Positions 1-5,025 of a stretch of 5,025 bases of DNA are shown here, piece after piece. Numbering within the stretch: the first letter of the stretch is position 1; each line of letters begins with the position of its first letter. Where the stretch lies: positions 15,581 through 20,605 of the forward strand of contig JADMKH010000226.1 in assembly GCA_018780025.1 (NCBI GenBank), in the 5' to 3' direction. The DNA comes from Thiobacillus sp. (lineage in GTDB: Bacteria; Pseudomonadota; Gammaproteobacteria; Burkholderiales; Thiobacillaceae). The position numbers were made by a program, and so were the translations under genes. The notes under the pieces were generated by a model. The model was not told where the DNA came from. It ran no database searches and was given only the letters and a program-made list of their open reading frames with translations.

Positions 1-666
1 CCACTGACGAGGGTTCTACTCGGGGATTATTTGCGCGGCAAAGGCTTTGATATCGTTGTGGCAACGGACCTGGAAACTTCGCCTTCTTCGGCCGACTTGC
101 TGATCGTTTCCCTTGATAGCATGGAACAGCGCGCGAACAGACCGCGGTGGCTTTCGGAAAAGCCGAAAATCCCCACTATCGTCCTGGATCGATCGTATGT
201 ATTTCCGGGTCGTGCCGCCTCTATCGGCTTCGCACCTGATGCCAGACTGCCTTTGCCCGTTCATCCACGTAAACTGGTGGCCACGATCAAAAGGACTCTG
301 AGCCTGGCGCGAATCGAATCAATCGATCTCAGCGAGGATTCAGTCCATGTGTACCGCTTTTCCGGCTGGACGCTTCATTGTCACGAACGACGACTGGAGT
401 CGCGCGATGGGGAATCGACTCCCCTCGGAAAACAGGAATTCGAGGTGCTGAGGGCGCTTCTTGCCTGTCCCCGACAGTTGCTGACCCGCCAACAATTGAT
501 CGCCATCGCCTGGGACTCTGATAAGGAAGTCGAGAATAGAAGGCTGGATCGCCCTATAACGCTCCTTCGCCACCACCTCGGCGATGACGCCAAGTTCCCC
601 GCGCTGCTCAAAACGGTCGTTGGAGTGGGATATCGACTCGACGTTGATGTGGAAAAATCATTGTAG
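1..666 (+). CDS. OmpR/PhoB-family response regulator with degenerate receiver domain (5' end outside window)
   Basis: This is a DNA-binding transcriptional regulator of the OmpR/PhoB family, cut by the window start. The frame is open from base 1 (PLTRVLLGDYLRGKGFD), which matches the segment just after the acidic pair of a receiver domain, so the true start lies upstream. Of the 221 visible residues, about 1-105 are a receiver-like domain and about 118-216 a winged helix. The winged helix shows the family signatures: FSGWTLHCHERRLESRDG, LGKQEFEVLRALL, LLTRQQL, RRLDRPITLLRHHLG and the terminal TVVGVGYRL. The receiver is unusual. Aligned by eye to PhoB, the phospho-acceptor Asp position carries Ser37 (ADLLIVS), the conserved Thr position carries Asp63, and the Lys of KPF is replaced by Leu85 (LPV). 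The receiver is also about eight residues short. It may therefore act without phosphorylation. No kinase gene is visible. Family assignment is firm; target genes are unknown. Confidence 0.9.
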   Translation, partial: PLTRVLLGDYLRGKGFDIVVATDLETSPSSADLLIVSLDSMEQRANRPRWLSEKPKIPTIVLDRSYVFPGRAASIGFAPDARLPLPVHPRKLVATIKRTLSLARIESIDLSEDSVHVYRFSGWTLHCHERRLESRDGESTPLGKQEFEVLRALLACPRQLLTRQQLIAIAWDSDKEVENRRLDRPITLLRHHLGDDAKFPALLKTVVGVGYRLDVDVEKSL

Positions 667-670
667 CCTG

Positions 671-736
671 GCTTGCGGCTTACTGGCCGACTTCTTCAAG
701 GAAGTGGATCGCGTAATAAAGGAAGCAATGAAATGA
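671..736 (+). pseudogene. Probable C-terminal remnant of a TumE-like (DUF6516-type) toxin gene
   Basis: Between the regulator's stop and the antitoxin-like gene, one frame reads ACGLLADFFKEVDRVIKEAM, then Lys and stop. This amphipathic, charged helix resembles the C-termini of TumE/DUF6516 toxins, which are commonly encoded just upstream of HVO_A0114-type DNA-binding antitoxins. Its TGA (734-736) overlaps the next gene's ATG (733-735) as ATGA, the usual form of a translationally coupled toxin-antitoxin pair. Upstream the frame runs into the end of the response regulator gene, with no room for the roughly 100-residue body of a toxin. I infer a deletion that removed the 5' part of the toxin gene, with a junction near 660-680. 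The resemblance is judged from a very short segment, so it could be coincidence. Confidence 0.45.
718..723 (+). promoter_or_regulatory. Ribosome binding site for the antitoxin-like gene
   Basis: AAAGGA lies nine bases before the ATG at 733. It supports that ATG over the in-frame TTG at 673, which has no comparable site and whose first 20 codons would read through the toxin-remnant region in an unrelated frame. Confidence 0.6.
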
Positions 737-1083
737 AAAAGATCGCCATCGGGATCATGTCCCAAGAGAAAATCCGCGAACGCATGCTGGCCATCGCCAA
801 GGGCGAGTACAAACCCAAACCCGGCGAACCCAAAATCTGGTTCACCTCAATGAAATCTTTGGCTGAAGTCCTGAGCGACGACAATCGCGCCTTGCTCAAG
901 ACGATCCGTGATTTGCAGCCTGAATCCATCAGCGGTCTGGCCGTTATCACCGGACGCAAACCCGGAAACCTTTCGCGCACCCTAAAAACCATGTCCCACT
1001 ATGGGATAGTGGAAATGCGCCGGGAGAATCGCCAAGTGCGGCCCATTGTCATGGCAACTGAATTCCAAATTCTTGCAGCGTGA
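733..1083 (+). CDS. HVO_A0114/COG4190-like DNA-binding protein, probable orphan antitoxin
   Basis: This is a small (117-residue) transcriptional regulator with a MarR/ArsR-like winged helix-turn-helix. After a charged N-terminus (about 1-35), the motif IWFTSMKSLAEVLSDDNRAL and the following LLKTIRDLQPESISGLAVITG match the pattern of COG4190 'HVO_A0114 family' proteins. The recognition region is GRKPGNLSRTLKTMSHYGIV, followed by a wing (EMRRENRQVRPIVMATEFQI). In related loci these proteins are antitoxins that bind DNA and repress their own operon next to a TumE-type toxin. Here only a toxin stub precedes the gene, overlapping its ATG by four bases, so the protein is probably an orphan antitoxin kept as a regulator or relic. 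The start at 733 is favoured by its ribosome binding site. It could be co-transcribed with the response regulator, whose stop is 66 bases upstream. HTH assignment is solid; antitoxin role is inferred. Confidence 0.8.
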   Translation: MKKIAIGIMSQEKIRERMLAIAKGEYKPKPGEPKIWFTSMKSLAEVLSDDNRALLKTIRDLQPESISGLAVITGRKPGNLSRTLKTMSHYGIVEMRRENRQVRPIVMATEFQILAA

Positions 1084-1242
1084 AATTTGGCGCTGCATCG
1101 TGACCACTTAAGGTCTGGTTGAATTTTTTCCCAAGATGGGTGGATGTGTGGTGTGCTCTGTGTGAGGCTTGGGTTCATGTTCGCGAGCTTACCGAGGCGG
1201 ATCTTGCGAAAGACATCAAGAACCTGCGTAAGCGTGGTCAAT

Positions 1243-1271
1243 TTCAATTCAATCGACAGGATTGAATTGAA
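1243..1271. repeat. Perfect 12-bp inverted repeat with 5-nt loop
   Basis: The left arm TTCAATTCAATC (1243-1254) is exactly complementary to the right arm GATTGAATTGAA (1260-1271), around the loop GACAG. The stem is AT-rich and no run of T follows it on either strand, so it does not look like a standard Rho-independent terminator. The motif CAATTCAAT recurs at 1325-1333. The repeat could be an operator, a fragment of a mobile repeat, or a hairpin between the two converging transcripts. Confidence 0.7.
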
Positions 1272-1336
1272 GAGGTTGACGTATTGATCGAAATCCGCGT
1301 CCATAATTCTTTTTGGGCGCATCCCAATTCAATGGC

Positions 1337-1424
1337 GACCTGCCGATATTGAGGCGGATGCCACGGCAACGGCAAGGGCAACGGCAAGGGCAACGGCAAG
1401 GGCAAGGGGCTACCTGATATTGAG
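1337..1424. repeat. Short imperfect direct repeats flanking the GGCAAS array
   Basis: The left copy GACCTGCCGATATTGAG (1337-1353) and the right copy TACCTGATATTGAG (1411-1424) share ACCTG and GATATTGAG and bracket the hexamer array. This could mean that the array expanded between the two halves of a short duplication. The copies are short, so chance similarity is possible. Confidence 0.4.
1365..1406 (+). repeat. Seven-copy 6-bp tandem repeat (GGCAAS)
   Basis: The hexamers read GGCAAC, GGCAAG, GGCAAC, GGCAAG, GGCAAC, GGCAAG, GGCAAG, without interruption. The larger period is 12 bp (GGCAACGGCAAG, three copies) plus one extra hexamer. The unit length is a multiple of three, so a coding frame would give Gly-Asn-Gly-Lys or Arg-Gln-Gly-Gln repeats. 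The only plus-strand frame starting nearby (ATG at 1358) closes after about 20 codons, so I treat the array as noncoding. Its copy number probably varies by strand slippage. Confidence 0.9.
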
Positions 1425-1478
1425 AGCAAGTATGGGGAGTGAATCCAGCCGCGACCACATTCCGGTCGTGTGTCCCGA

Positions 1479-1949
1479 TCACGTTTGCAGAAGCGTGGCA
1501 GTTAGGTCGGCAGCTATATGTTGGGCGAGTTGTTGCGCTGCAGCCTGGACTTCGCTTCCTGCTTGCTCGCCCGGGCTCGCCGAGCCGATTTCGATTCCGT
1601 ACAAGTCAAGCCGGGACGGCAGACTGCCAAGTTCGCGCGCCAGTGCCAGGGCATTGAGCACGCCGAACCCGTGGCTGGAGAGTCCATGGCTGTAGGCAGG
1701 CCAGTCATCCGCGCCAAAATGCCGTATTCGGCCGATTGGATCATGGTTTTGCATGGCATCGATCAGGATGACCCAGGCAGCGTCGTCCAGCAGGGTAATC
1801 AGGCCCGAGCCCGGCCGATCCAGCTTTTGAACGCGTATCGGATCTACCGTGGTTTGCACGCCACCCGCCAACAAGGCATCGACGGTCAGCCAGCCGGCCT
1901 GGTCGTCGCCCGACGGCGAACCGATGCCGAGGATGCGCACCCCGATCAT
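1479..1949 (-). CDS. [NiFe] hydrogenase maturation endopeptidase (HyaD/HybD/HycI superfamily)
   Basis: This cytoplasmic protease removes the C-terminal extension of the hydrogenase large subunit after nickel has been inserted, allowing the active site to close. Its 156 residues are normal for the family. The N-terminal signature is GIGSPSGDDQAGW (residues 8-20). The expected nickel-sensing ligands are Asp15 or Asp16 in GDD, Asp64 in LIDAMQ and His93 in SSHGFG, matching Glu16, Asp62 and His93 of E. coli HybD. The gene is last in the hydrogenase operon. Its ATG overlaps the stop of the large-subunit gene as ATGA, implying coupled translation and a dedicated substrate. The last ~30 residues are an Ala/Gln-rich helix. 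The family call is strong. The specific name varies between organisms, so no symbol is given. Confidence 0.92.
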   Translation of the reverse strand: MIGVRILGIGSPSGDDQAGWLTVDALLAGGVQTTVDPIRVQKLDRPGSGLITLLDDAAWVILIDAMQNHDPIGRIRHFGADDWPAYSHGLSSHGFGVLNALALARELGSLPSRLDLYGIEIGSASPGEQAGSEVQAAAQQLAQHIAADLTATLLQT

Positions 1950-3247
1950 GTCCGCTCGACGTTCATTCGCAGAAAATGGGTGGCGCAGGAAATACAGGGG
2001 TCGTAGTTGCGGATGACTTTTTCGCAGTGCAGCCGCAGCGCGTCGTCTGGATGATCGAGCCCTAAGTTGAGCAGCGACAGCCGCAAATCTTCCTCAATGC
2101 GCCCCTGATTCTGGCTGGTCGGTGGCACGATGCGCGCGTTGACCACGCAGCCGTCATCGTCCATTTCGTAGCGATGCCACAGCAGGCCGCGCGGCGCTTC
2201 GGTACAGCCGGTGGCCACCCCGGCGCGCGGGGTGACCAGCACCCAAGGTGAATCCGGCATGCGATATGCGTCGAGCAGGCGCAGTGCTTCGTGCAGGGCC
2301 AGAAGAATTTCCACCGCCCGCGCCACCAAACTGTGAAACAGGTTGCGGCTGGGCAGCGCGAGACCACTTTCGGCCAGCAGTGCTTTGATCTGTTCGGGCA
2401 GACATGCGTGATTGAGGTTCAAGCGCGCTAGCGGCCCGACCAGATAAGACTGCTGGTGATAGGTGCTGAACAGCGCGGTGGAGTGCGGTTCATGACGTTC
2501 GGCGAAGTGAACGTCAAAGGCGTCCGCCTCGATGCGCAGCCCGTCGCTGACACCGATGGCGCCGGTTTCGATGGCGTAGTCAGTTGGGTGCTGCATCGCG
2601 ACAGAAATAAAGCCTTGGTCATCTTGCGGCACGGGAATGCTGGCCGCCCAACGGATCAGCGCTTCGGCCTCTGGTAGCGCGGCGCGTAGCTTGTCGCGGA
2701 TAGCGTTGATTTTGGATAGCGCGGGCGCACCATGGAAGCCGCCGATACGAATCCCTACTGGATGCACCGAGCGGGCACCGAATAGCTCCATCAATTCGTT
2801 TCCCAGCGCTTGAATCCGCAGCCCGCGGCGAACTTCGTCTGGCGCAATGCGCGCCAGTGCGATGGCGCTGTTGCAGCCGAAAAAATCCGGTGCGGCCAAG
2901 AGATGGATGTGCAGGCTGTGGCTCTGGATCCATTCACCACAGTAAAAAACCCGGCGCATGGCGCGCGCCCACGGATCGATCTCGACACCGAACAGTTTTT
3001 CCAGCGCCTGTGCCGCGGTGACCTGATACGCCACCGGGCAGATGCCGCAGATGCGCGCCACCATGTCGGGAATTTCGGTATGGCTGCGGCCTTCCAGAAA
3101 CTTCTCGAAGAAGCGCGGCGGCTCGAAGATGCGCAGGCGCAGTTCGGTAATTTCGCCGTTTTCGATGCGCAAATCGAGCGCGCCTTCTCCTTCCACCCGC
3201 GTCAGCACCGGAACATGAATCGCAACCGTTCGTTTCTGTTCACTCAT
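1946..3247 (-). CDS. hydA: Group 3b [NiFe] hydrogenase large (alpha) subunit
   Basis: This is the catalytic subunit holding the Ni-Fe(CN)2CO centre, where H2 is split or formed in the cytoplasm. Its 433 residues are typical. The N-terminal nickel motif ARICGICP supplies Cys67 and Cys70. The C-terminal motif DPCISCATH supplies Cys418 and Cys421, with His424 as the last residue of the mature protein. Beyond it lies a nine-residue extension (FLRMNVERT), the expected substrate of the endopeptidase encoded next. An early RVEGEG (residues 17-22) is also family-typical. There is no signal peptide. Four neighbours encode beta, gamma, delta and protease in the order known for NADP-linked group 3b enzymes such as Pyrococcus sulfhydrogenase, which separates it from F420-linked and NAD-linked (HoxFUYH) types. 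The start overlaps the delta gene by eight bases. The group 3b assignment rests on both sequence and operon content. Confidence 0.93.
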   Translation of the reverse strand: MSEQKRTVAIHVPVLTRVEGEGALDLRIENGEITELRLRIFEPPRFFEKFLEGRSHTEIPDMVARICGICPVAYQVTAAQALEKLFGVEIDPWARAMRRVFYCGEWIQSHSLHIHLLAAPDFFGCNSAIALARIAPDEVRRGLRIQALGNELMELFGARSVHPVGIRIGGFHGAPALSKINAIRDKLRAALPEAEALIRWAASIPVPQDDQGFISVAMQHPTDYAIETGAIGVSDGLRIEADAFDVHFAERHEPHSTALFSTYHQQSYLVGPLARLNLNHACLPEQIKALLAESGLALPSRNLFHSLVARAVEILLALHEALRLLDAYRMPDSPWVLVTPRAGVATGCTEAPRGLLWHRYEMDDDGCVVNARIVPPTSQNQGRIEEDLRLSLLNLGLDHPDDALRLHCEKVIRNYDPCISCATHFLRMNVERT

Positions 3248-4043
3248 GGCCGCGCATCCGGGTCTTGTCGGCAGCCGAGAGAAAAACAGGCGCCTGGCTG
3301 TTGATCGACAGGAAGCGTCTAACGATGGCTTGCGGCGTCAGCCCCAGGCTGCCGAATTGCGCCGCCAGCGCATCGGTATTGGCATTTTCGGCCGGCCCGT
3401 AACAGCCGTAGCAGTCGCGGCCCAAACTGGGGCACAGTGCGCCGCAGCCTGCCCGCGTCGCCGGCCCCATGCAGGGCACGCCGCGGCTGACCATCACGCA
3501 GGGGTAGCCCTTGCGCTTGCACTCGGTACACACCTTGTCGGCGTTGTCGCGCGGCGCCACTCCGTGTAGCAGGGAATTCACCACCATCAGCACCTGCGGG
3601 CCGCTGACCGGGCAGCCCCACAATTCGAAATCCACTTTCACATGGCTGGATATCGGTGTGGAATGCCCCAGGCTGGCGATAGCCTCGGGGTGGGCATAAA
3701 TCTGCGCGACCCAATCTGCTCCATTGGCGCTATTGCGCAAGGCCTGAATGCCACCCGCGGTGGCGCAGGCACCGATGGCGATCAGCATGCGACTGTGCTG
3801 GCGGATCTGCCGGATACGCTCGATATCTTCCGGCGTGGTGACACTGCCTTCCACAAATGCGACATCCACTTCAGTATCCGGATCAAGCTGCCCGGCTTCG
3901 GCGAAATGCACCAGGTCGACGCGCTCGGCGAGCGCGAGCAGGTCCTCGCCGAGATTGAGGAATGCCAGTTGGCAGCCATCGCAGGAGCTGAATTTGTGCA
4001 CGGCGACACGTGGCTTGTCGGTTTTTTTGAGTGTTGCGTTCAT
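3240..4043 (-). CDS. hydD: Group 3b [NiFe] hydrogenase small (delta) subunit
   Basis: This electron-transfer subunit of the hydrogenase core carries electrons between the NiFe site of the alpha subunit and the beta/gamma module. It has 267 residues and exactly 12 cysteines, enough for three 4Fe-4S clusters. The proximal cluster set is Cys21 and Cys24 (SSCDGCQ), Cys93 (GACATAGG) and Cys144 (WGCPVSG). The remaining eight (172, 175, 182, 191, 200, 204, 211, 214) form a ferredoxin-like C-terminal part including CTEC, GVPCMGP and CYGCYGP. No twin-arginine signal is present, consistent with a cytoplasmic group 3 enzyme. The start ATG overlaps the gamma stop by one base (TGATG), and a GGGGA sits five bases upstream of it. 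The gene's end overlaps the large-subunit start by eight bases. Annotations may also call it hydrogenase delta subunit or NADH:ubiquinone oxidoreductase 20 kDa-like. Confidence 0.93.
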   Translation of the reverse strand: MNATLKKTDKPRVAVHKFSSCDGCQLAFLNLGEDLLALAERVDLVHFAEAGQLDPDTEVDVAFVEGSVTTPEDIERIRQIRQHSRMLIAIGACATAGGIQALRNSANGADWVAQIYAHPEAIASLGHSTPISSHVKVDFELWGCPVSGPQVLMVVNSLLHGVAPRDNADKVCTECKRKGYPCVMVSRGVPCMGPATRAGCGALCPSLGRDCYGCYGPAENANTDALAAQFGSLGLTPQAIVRRFLSINSQAPVFLSAADKTRMRGHE

Positions 4044-4891
4044 CAGAATCCCCGGTGCGCCAGCAAGTCCTTGACCTGGCCCCAGCTATAGACCGGTCCG
4101 TCGCGGCAAACAAAAGCCCCCCCCAGTTGGCAATGACCACAGCGACCCACGGCACATTGCATGTTGCGCTCCATGCTCAAGTACAAACGTGATTCAGGCA
4201 GACCGCGTTGCAGCAAGTTTTCAGCCGCGGCCCGCATCATGCCTTCCGGCCCGCACATCATTGCCGCTGCACGCTCCGGATTGAACTGGGCCAACGAAAA
4301 CAACTCCGTCACGCGCCCGACATGCCAAGGCCACAGCGCGGCACCTTGGTCGGCAGCCACCAGAACCTGCGTATTCGGCAGCGTGGCCCAACGGTCGTAT
4401 TGTTCACGCCAGATCAGATCCTCGGTGTGCTTCACCCCCTGAATGATGACGAGCTTGCCGAAGCGCTCCCGCCTTTTGTGGATGTAATGAATCACCGACA
4501 CCACCGGCGCGCAGCCCAGTCCGCCGATGACCAGCACAACATCGCGCCCACCGATTTCCTGCAACGGCCAGCCGCGGCCGAACGGCCCGCGCAAGCCCAT
4601 TTGATCACCCGCCTTCAACTCGGCCAAGCCCCGGGTGACACGCCCTGCAGCGCGAATAGTGTGGCCGATCACCTCCCGATCAGCCGGGTCGGACATGATG
4701 GAAATTGGTACTTCCCCCACGCCAACCAAATACAGCATGTTGAACTGACCCGGTCCGAAACGGTAGGCTGCCTGCACGGCCGCATCCGTGAAGCGCAACT
4801 TCAGCGTAAAGATAGTGGGCGACTCCTGGATGCGTGACACCACGGTGGCTGCGTGGGGTGGCCCGGCATCCATGCCGTTCCCGGCGGTCAT
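4043..4891 (-). CDS. hydG: Group 3b hydrogenase/sulfhydrogenase gamma subunit, FAD/NAD(P)-binding
   Basis: This diaphorase subunit exchanges electrons between the hydrogenase clusters and NADP(H) through FAD. It has 282 residues and resembles the PyrK/dihydroorotate dehydrogenase electron-transfer family. Domains in order: an FAD-binding barrel (about 12-110) with PGQFNMLYL and VPISIMSDP, a nucleotide-binding fold (about 115-235) with GGLGCAPVVSVI and CGPEGMMRAA, and a C-terminal 2Fe-2S site at Cys246, Cys251, Cys254 and Cys262 (QCAVGRCGHCQ, then VC). I chose the ATG at 4889-4891. It overlaps the beta stop as ATGA and has GAGG seven bases upstream. A longer frame reaching 4975 would overlap the conserved beta cysteine motif. 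The stop overlaps the delta start by one base. NADP rather than NAD preference is inferred from the group, not read from residues. Confidence 0.92.
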   Translation of the reverse strand: MTAGNGMDAGPPHAATVVSRIQESPTIFTLKLRFTDAAVQAAYRFGPGQFNMLYLVGVGEVPISIMSDPADREVIGHTIRAAGRVTRGLAELKAGDQMGLRGPFGRGWPLQEIGGRDVVLVIGGLGCAPVVSVIHYIHKRRERFGKLVIIQGVKHTEDLIWREQYDRWATLPNTQVLVAADQGAALWPWHVGRVTELFSLAQFNPERAAAMMCGPEGMMRAAAENLLQRGLPESRLYLSMERNMQCAVGRCGHCQLGGAFVCRDGPVYSWGQVKDLLAHRGF

Positions 4892-5025
4892 GGCTGCGCC
4901 TCGCTGGCGGTCAAGGCGGCGACTTCCTCGGTCAGGTCGATGCCCACCGGACACCAGGCAATGCAGCGTCCGCAACCGACGCAGCCGCTGCGGCCAAACT
5001 GGTCGTGCCAGGTGGCCAGCTTGTG
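4888..5025 (-). CDS. hydB: Hydrogenase/sulfhydrogenase beta subunit, 4Fe-4S ferredoxin-like (C-terminus only)
   Basis: Only the last 45 residues are in the window; the rest of the gene lies beyond base 5025. They contain the 4Fe-4S motif Cys-x2-Cys-x2-Cys-x3-Cys-Pro in GCVGCGRCIAWCPVGIDL, preceded by TWHDQFGRSG and followed by TEEVAAL. This matches the C-terminal region of group 3b beta subunits, which carry ferredoxin-like clusters and relay electrons between delta and gamma. The TGA at 4888-4890 overlaps the gamma ATG by four bases. It is the most upstream gene visible in the operon, as in the Pyrococcus hydBGDA order. Confidence 0.88.
   Translation of the reverse strand, partial: HKLATWHDQFGRSGCVGCGRCIAWCPVGIDLTEEVAALTASEAQP
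4899..4902 (-). promoter_or_regulatory. Ribosome binding site for the gamma subunit gene
   Basis: On the minus strand GAGG occurs seven bases before the ATG at 4891, inside the last codons of the beta gene. Together with the ATGA overlap it fixes the gamma start at 4891 rather than at an upstream codon in the same frame. Confidence 0.55.

Larger units (their letters stand above)
1084..1478. other. Intergenic region between converging genes, no supported gene
   Basis: This stretch of about 395 bases lies between the 3' end of the antitoxin-like gene and the 3' end of the hydrogenase endopeptidase gene. I see no reading frame with recognisable similarity. Two frames are open by chance or as relics: one on the plus strand at 1104-1262 without a start codon, and one on the minus strand from 1322 that runs antisense into the antitoxin-like gene. 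The left part (about 1110-1330) is richer in A and T than the genes. The right part carries a GGCAAS tandem array. A strong terminator for either block is not evident. Confidence 0.6.

Noticed and set aside
31..666. TTG at 31 as the start of the response regulator
   Set aside because: The frame is open from base 1 and residues before the TTG match the receiver helix (PLTRVLLGDY), so the true start is upstream of the window.
673..732. Extended start (TTG at 673) for the antitoxin-like gene
   Set aside because: It has no good ribosome binding site and the added residues are unlike the family. The ATG at 733 has AAAGGA nine bases upstream.
1102..1129. Terminator after the antitoxin-like gene (GACC...GGTC followed by six T)
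   Set aside because: The stem is only four base pairs and lies eight bases before the T-run, too weak and too far to support a call.
1275..1306. Promoter-like TTGACG ... CATAAT
   Set aside because: The spacing is 20 bases, longer than usual, and no gene begins downstream on that strand.
999..1322. Minus-strand 107-codon frame as a gene
   Set aside because: It runs antisense over the last 85 bases of a recognisable DNA-binding protein gene and has no similarity I recognise. It is noted only as a possible relic.
1365..1406. CRISPR array
   Set aside because: The 6-bp units are contiguous with no spacers, so this is a simple tandem repeat.
1450..1470. Hairpin just after the endopeptidase stop
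   Set aside because: Only a 5-bp stem (CGACC/GGTCG) forms on the minus strand and no T-run follows it.
1518..2006. Plus-strand open frames opposite the hydrogenase genes (also 2810-3304, 3642-4091 and 4208-4837)
   Set aside because: These are antisense shadows of strongly conserved hydrogenase genes in GC-rich DNA, with no family motifs of their own.
4892..4975. Extended N-terminus for the gamma subunit from 4975
   Set aside because: The extra 28 codons lie in the beta gene's cysteine motif region in another frame. The ATGA overlap and GAGG site fix the start at 4891.

Overview
The window holds two converging gene blocks separated by about 395 bases without a convincing gene. GC content is moderately high in the genes. 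The gene types (an OmpR/PhoB-type regulator and a bacterial-style group 3b [NiFe] hydrogenase cassette with ATGA stop-start overlaps) suggest a proteobacterium, probably beta or gamma. That placement is an inference with low certainty; there is no rRNA or other phylogenetic marker here.

Plus strand, 1-1083. The window opens inside an OmpR/PhoB-family response regulator whose C-terminal winged helix looks intact. Its receiver domain lacks the usual phospho-acceptor Asp, the conserved Thr/Ser and the KPF lysine at the aligned positions, so it looks like a pseudo-receiver. It is followed by a 117-residue DNA-binding protein resembling the HVO_A0114/COG4190 antitoxin-like family. The 66 bases between them encode, in another frame, what looks like the last ~20 codons of a TumE-like toxin, ending in an ATGA overlap with the antitoxin start. 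I read this as a decayed toxin-antitoxin locus in which only the antitoxin survives.

Middle, 1084-1478. No gene is supported. The stretch contains a perfect 12-bp inverted repeat, a seven-copy 6-bp tandem repeat (GGCAAS) and short direct repeats on either side of that array.

Minus strand, 5025 down to 1479. This is a cytoplasmic group 3b (NADP-linked, 'sulfhydrogenase'-type) [NiFe] hydrogenase operon in the canonical order: beta (iron-sulfur protein, only its C-terminus in the window), gamma (FAD/NAD(P)-binding diaphorase with a 2Fe-2S cluster), delta (small subunit with exactly 12 cysteines, enough for three 4Fe-4S clusters), alpha (NiFe catalytic large subunit), and a hydrogenase maturation endopeptidase. 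All four junctions overlap (4, 1, 8 and 4 nt), which points to one transcript with coupled translation. Electrons would pass between H2 at the NiFe site of alpha, the clusters of delta, the beta/gamma clusters, the FAD of gamma and NADP(H). The endopeptidase should trim the alpha subunit's nine-residue C-terminal extension once nickel is inserted. The operon's promoter and first gene start lie beyond base 5025.
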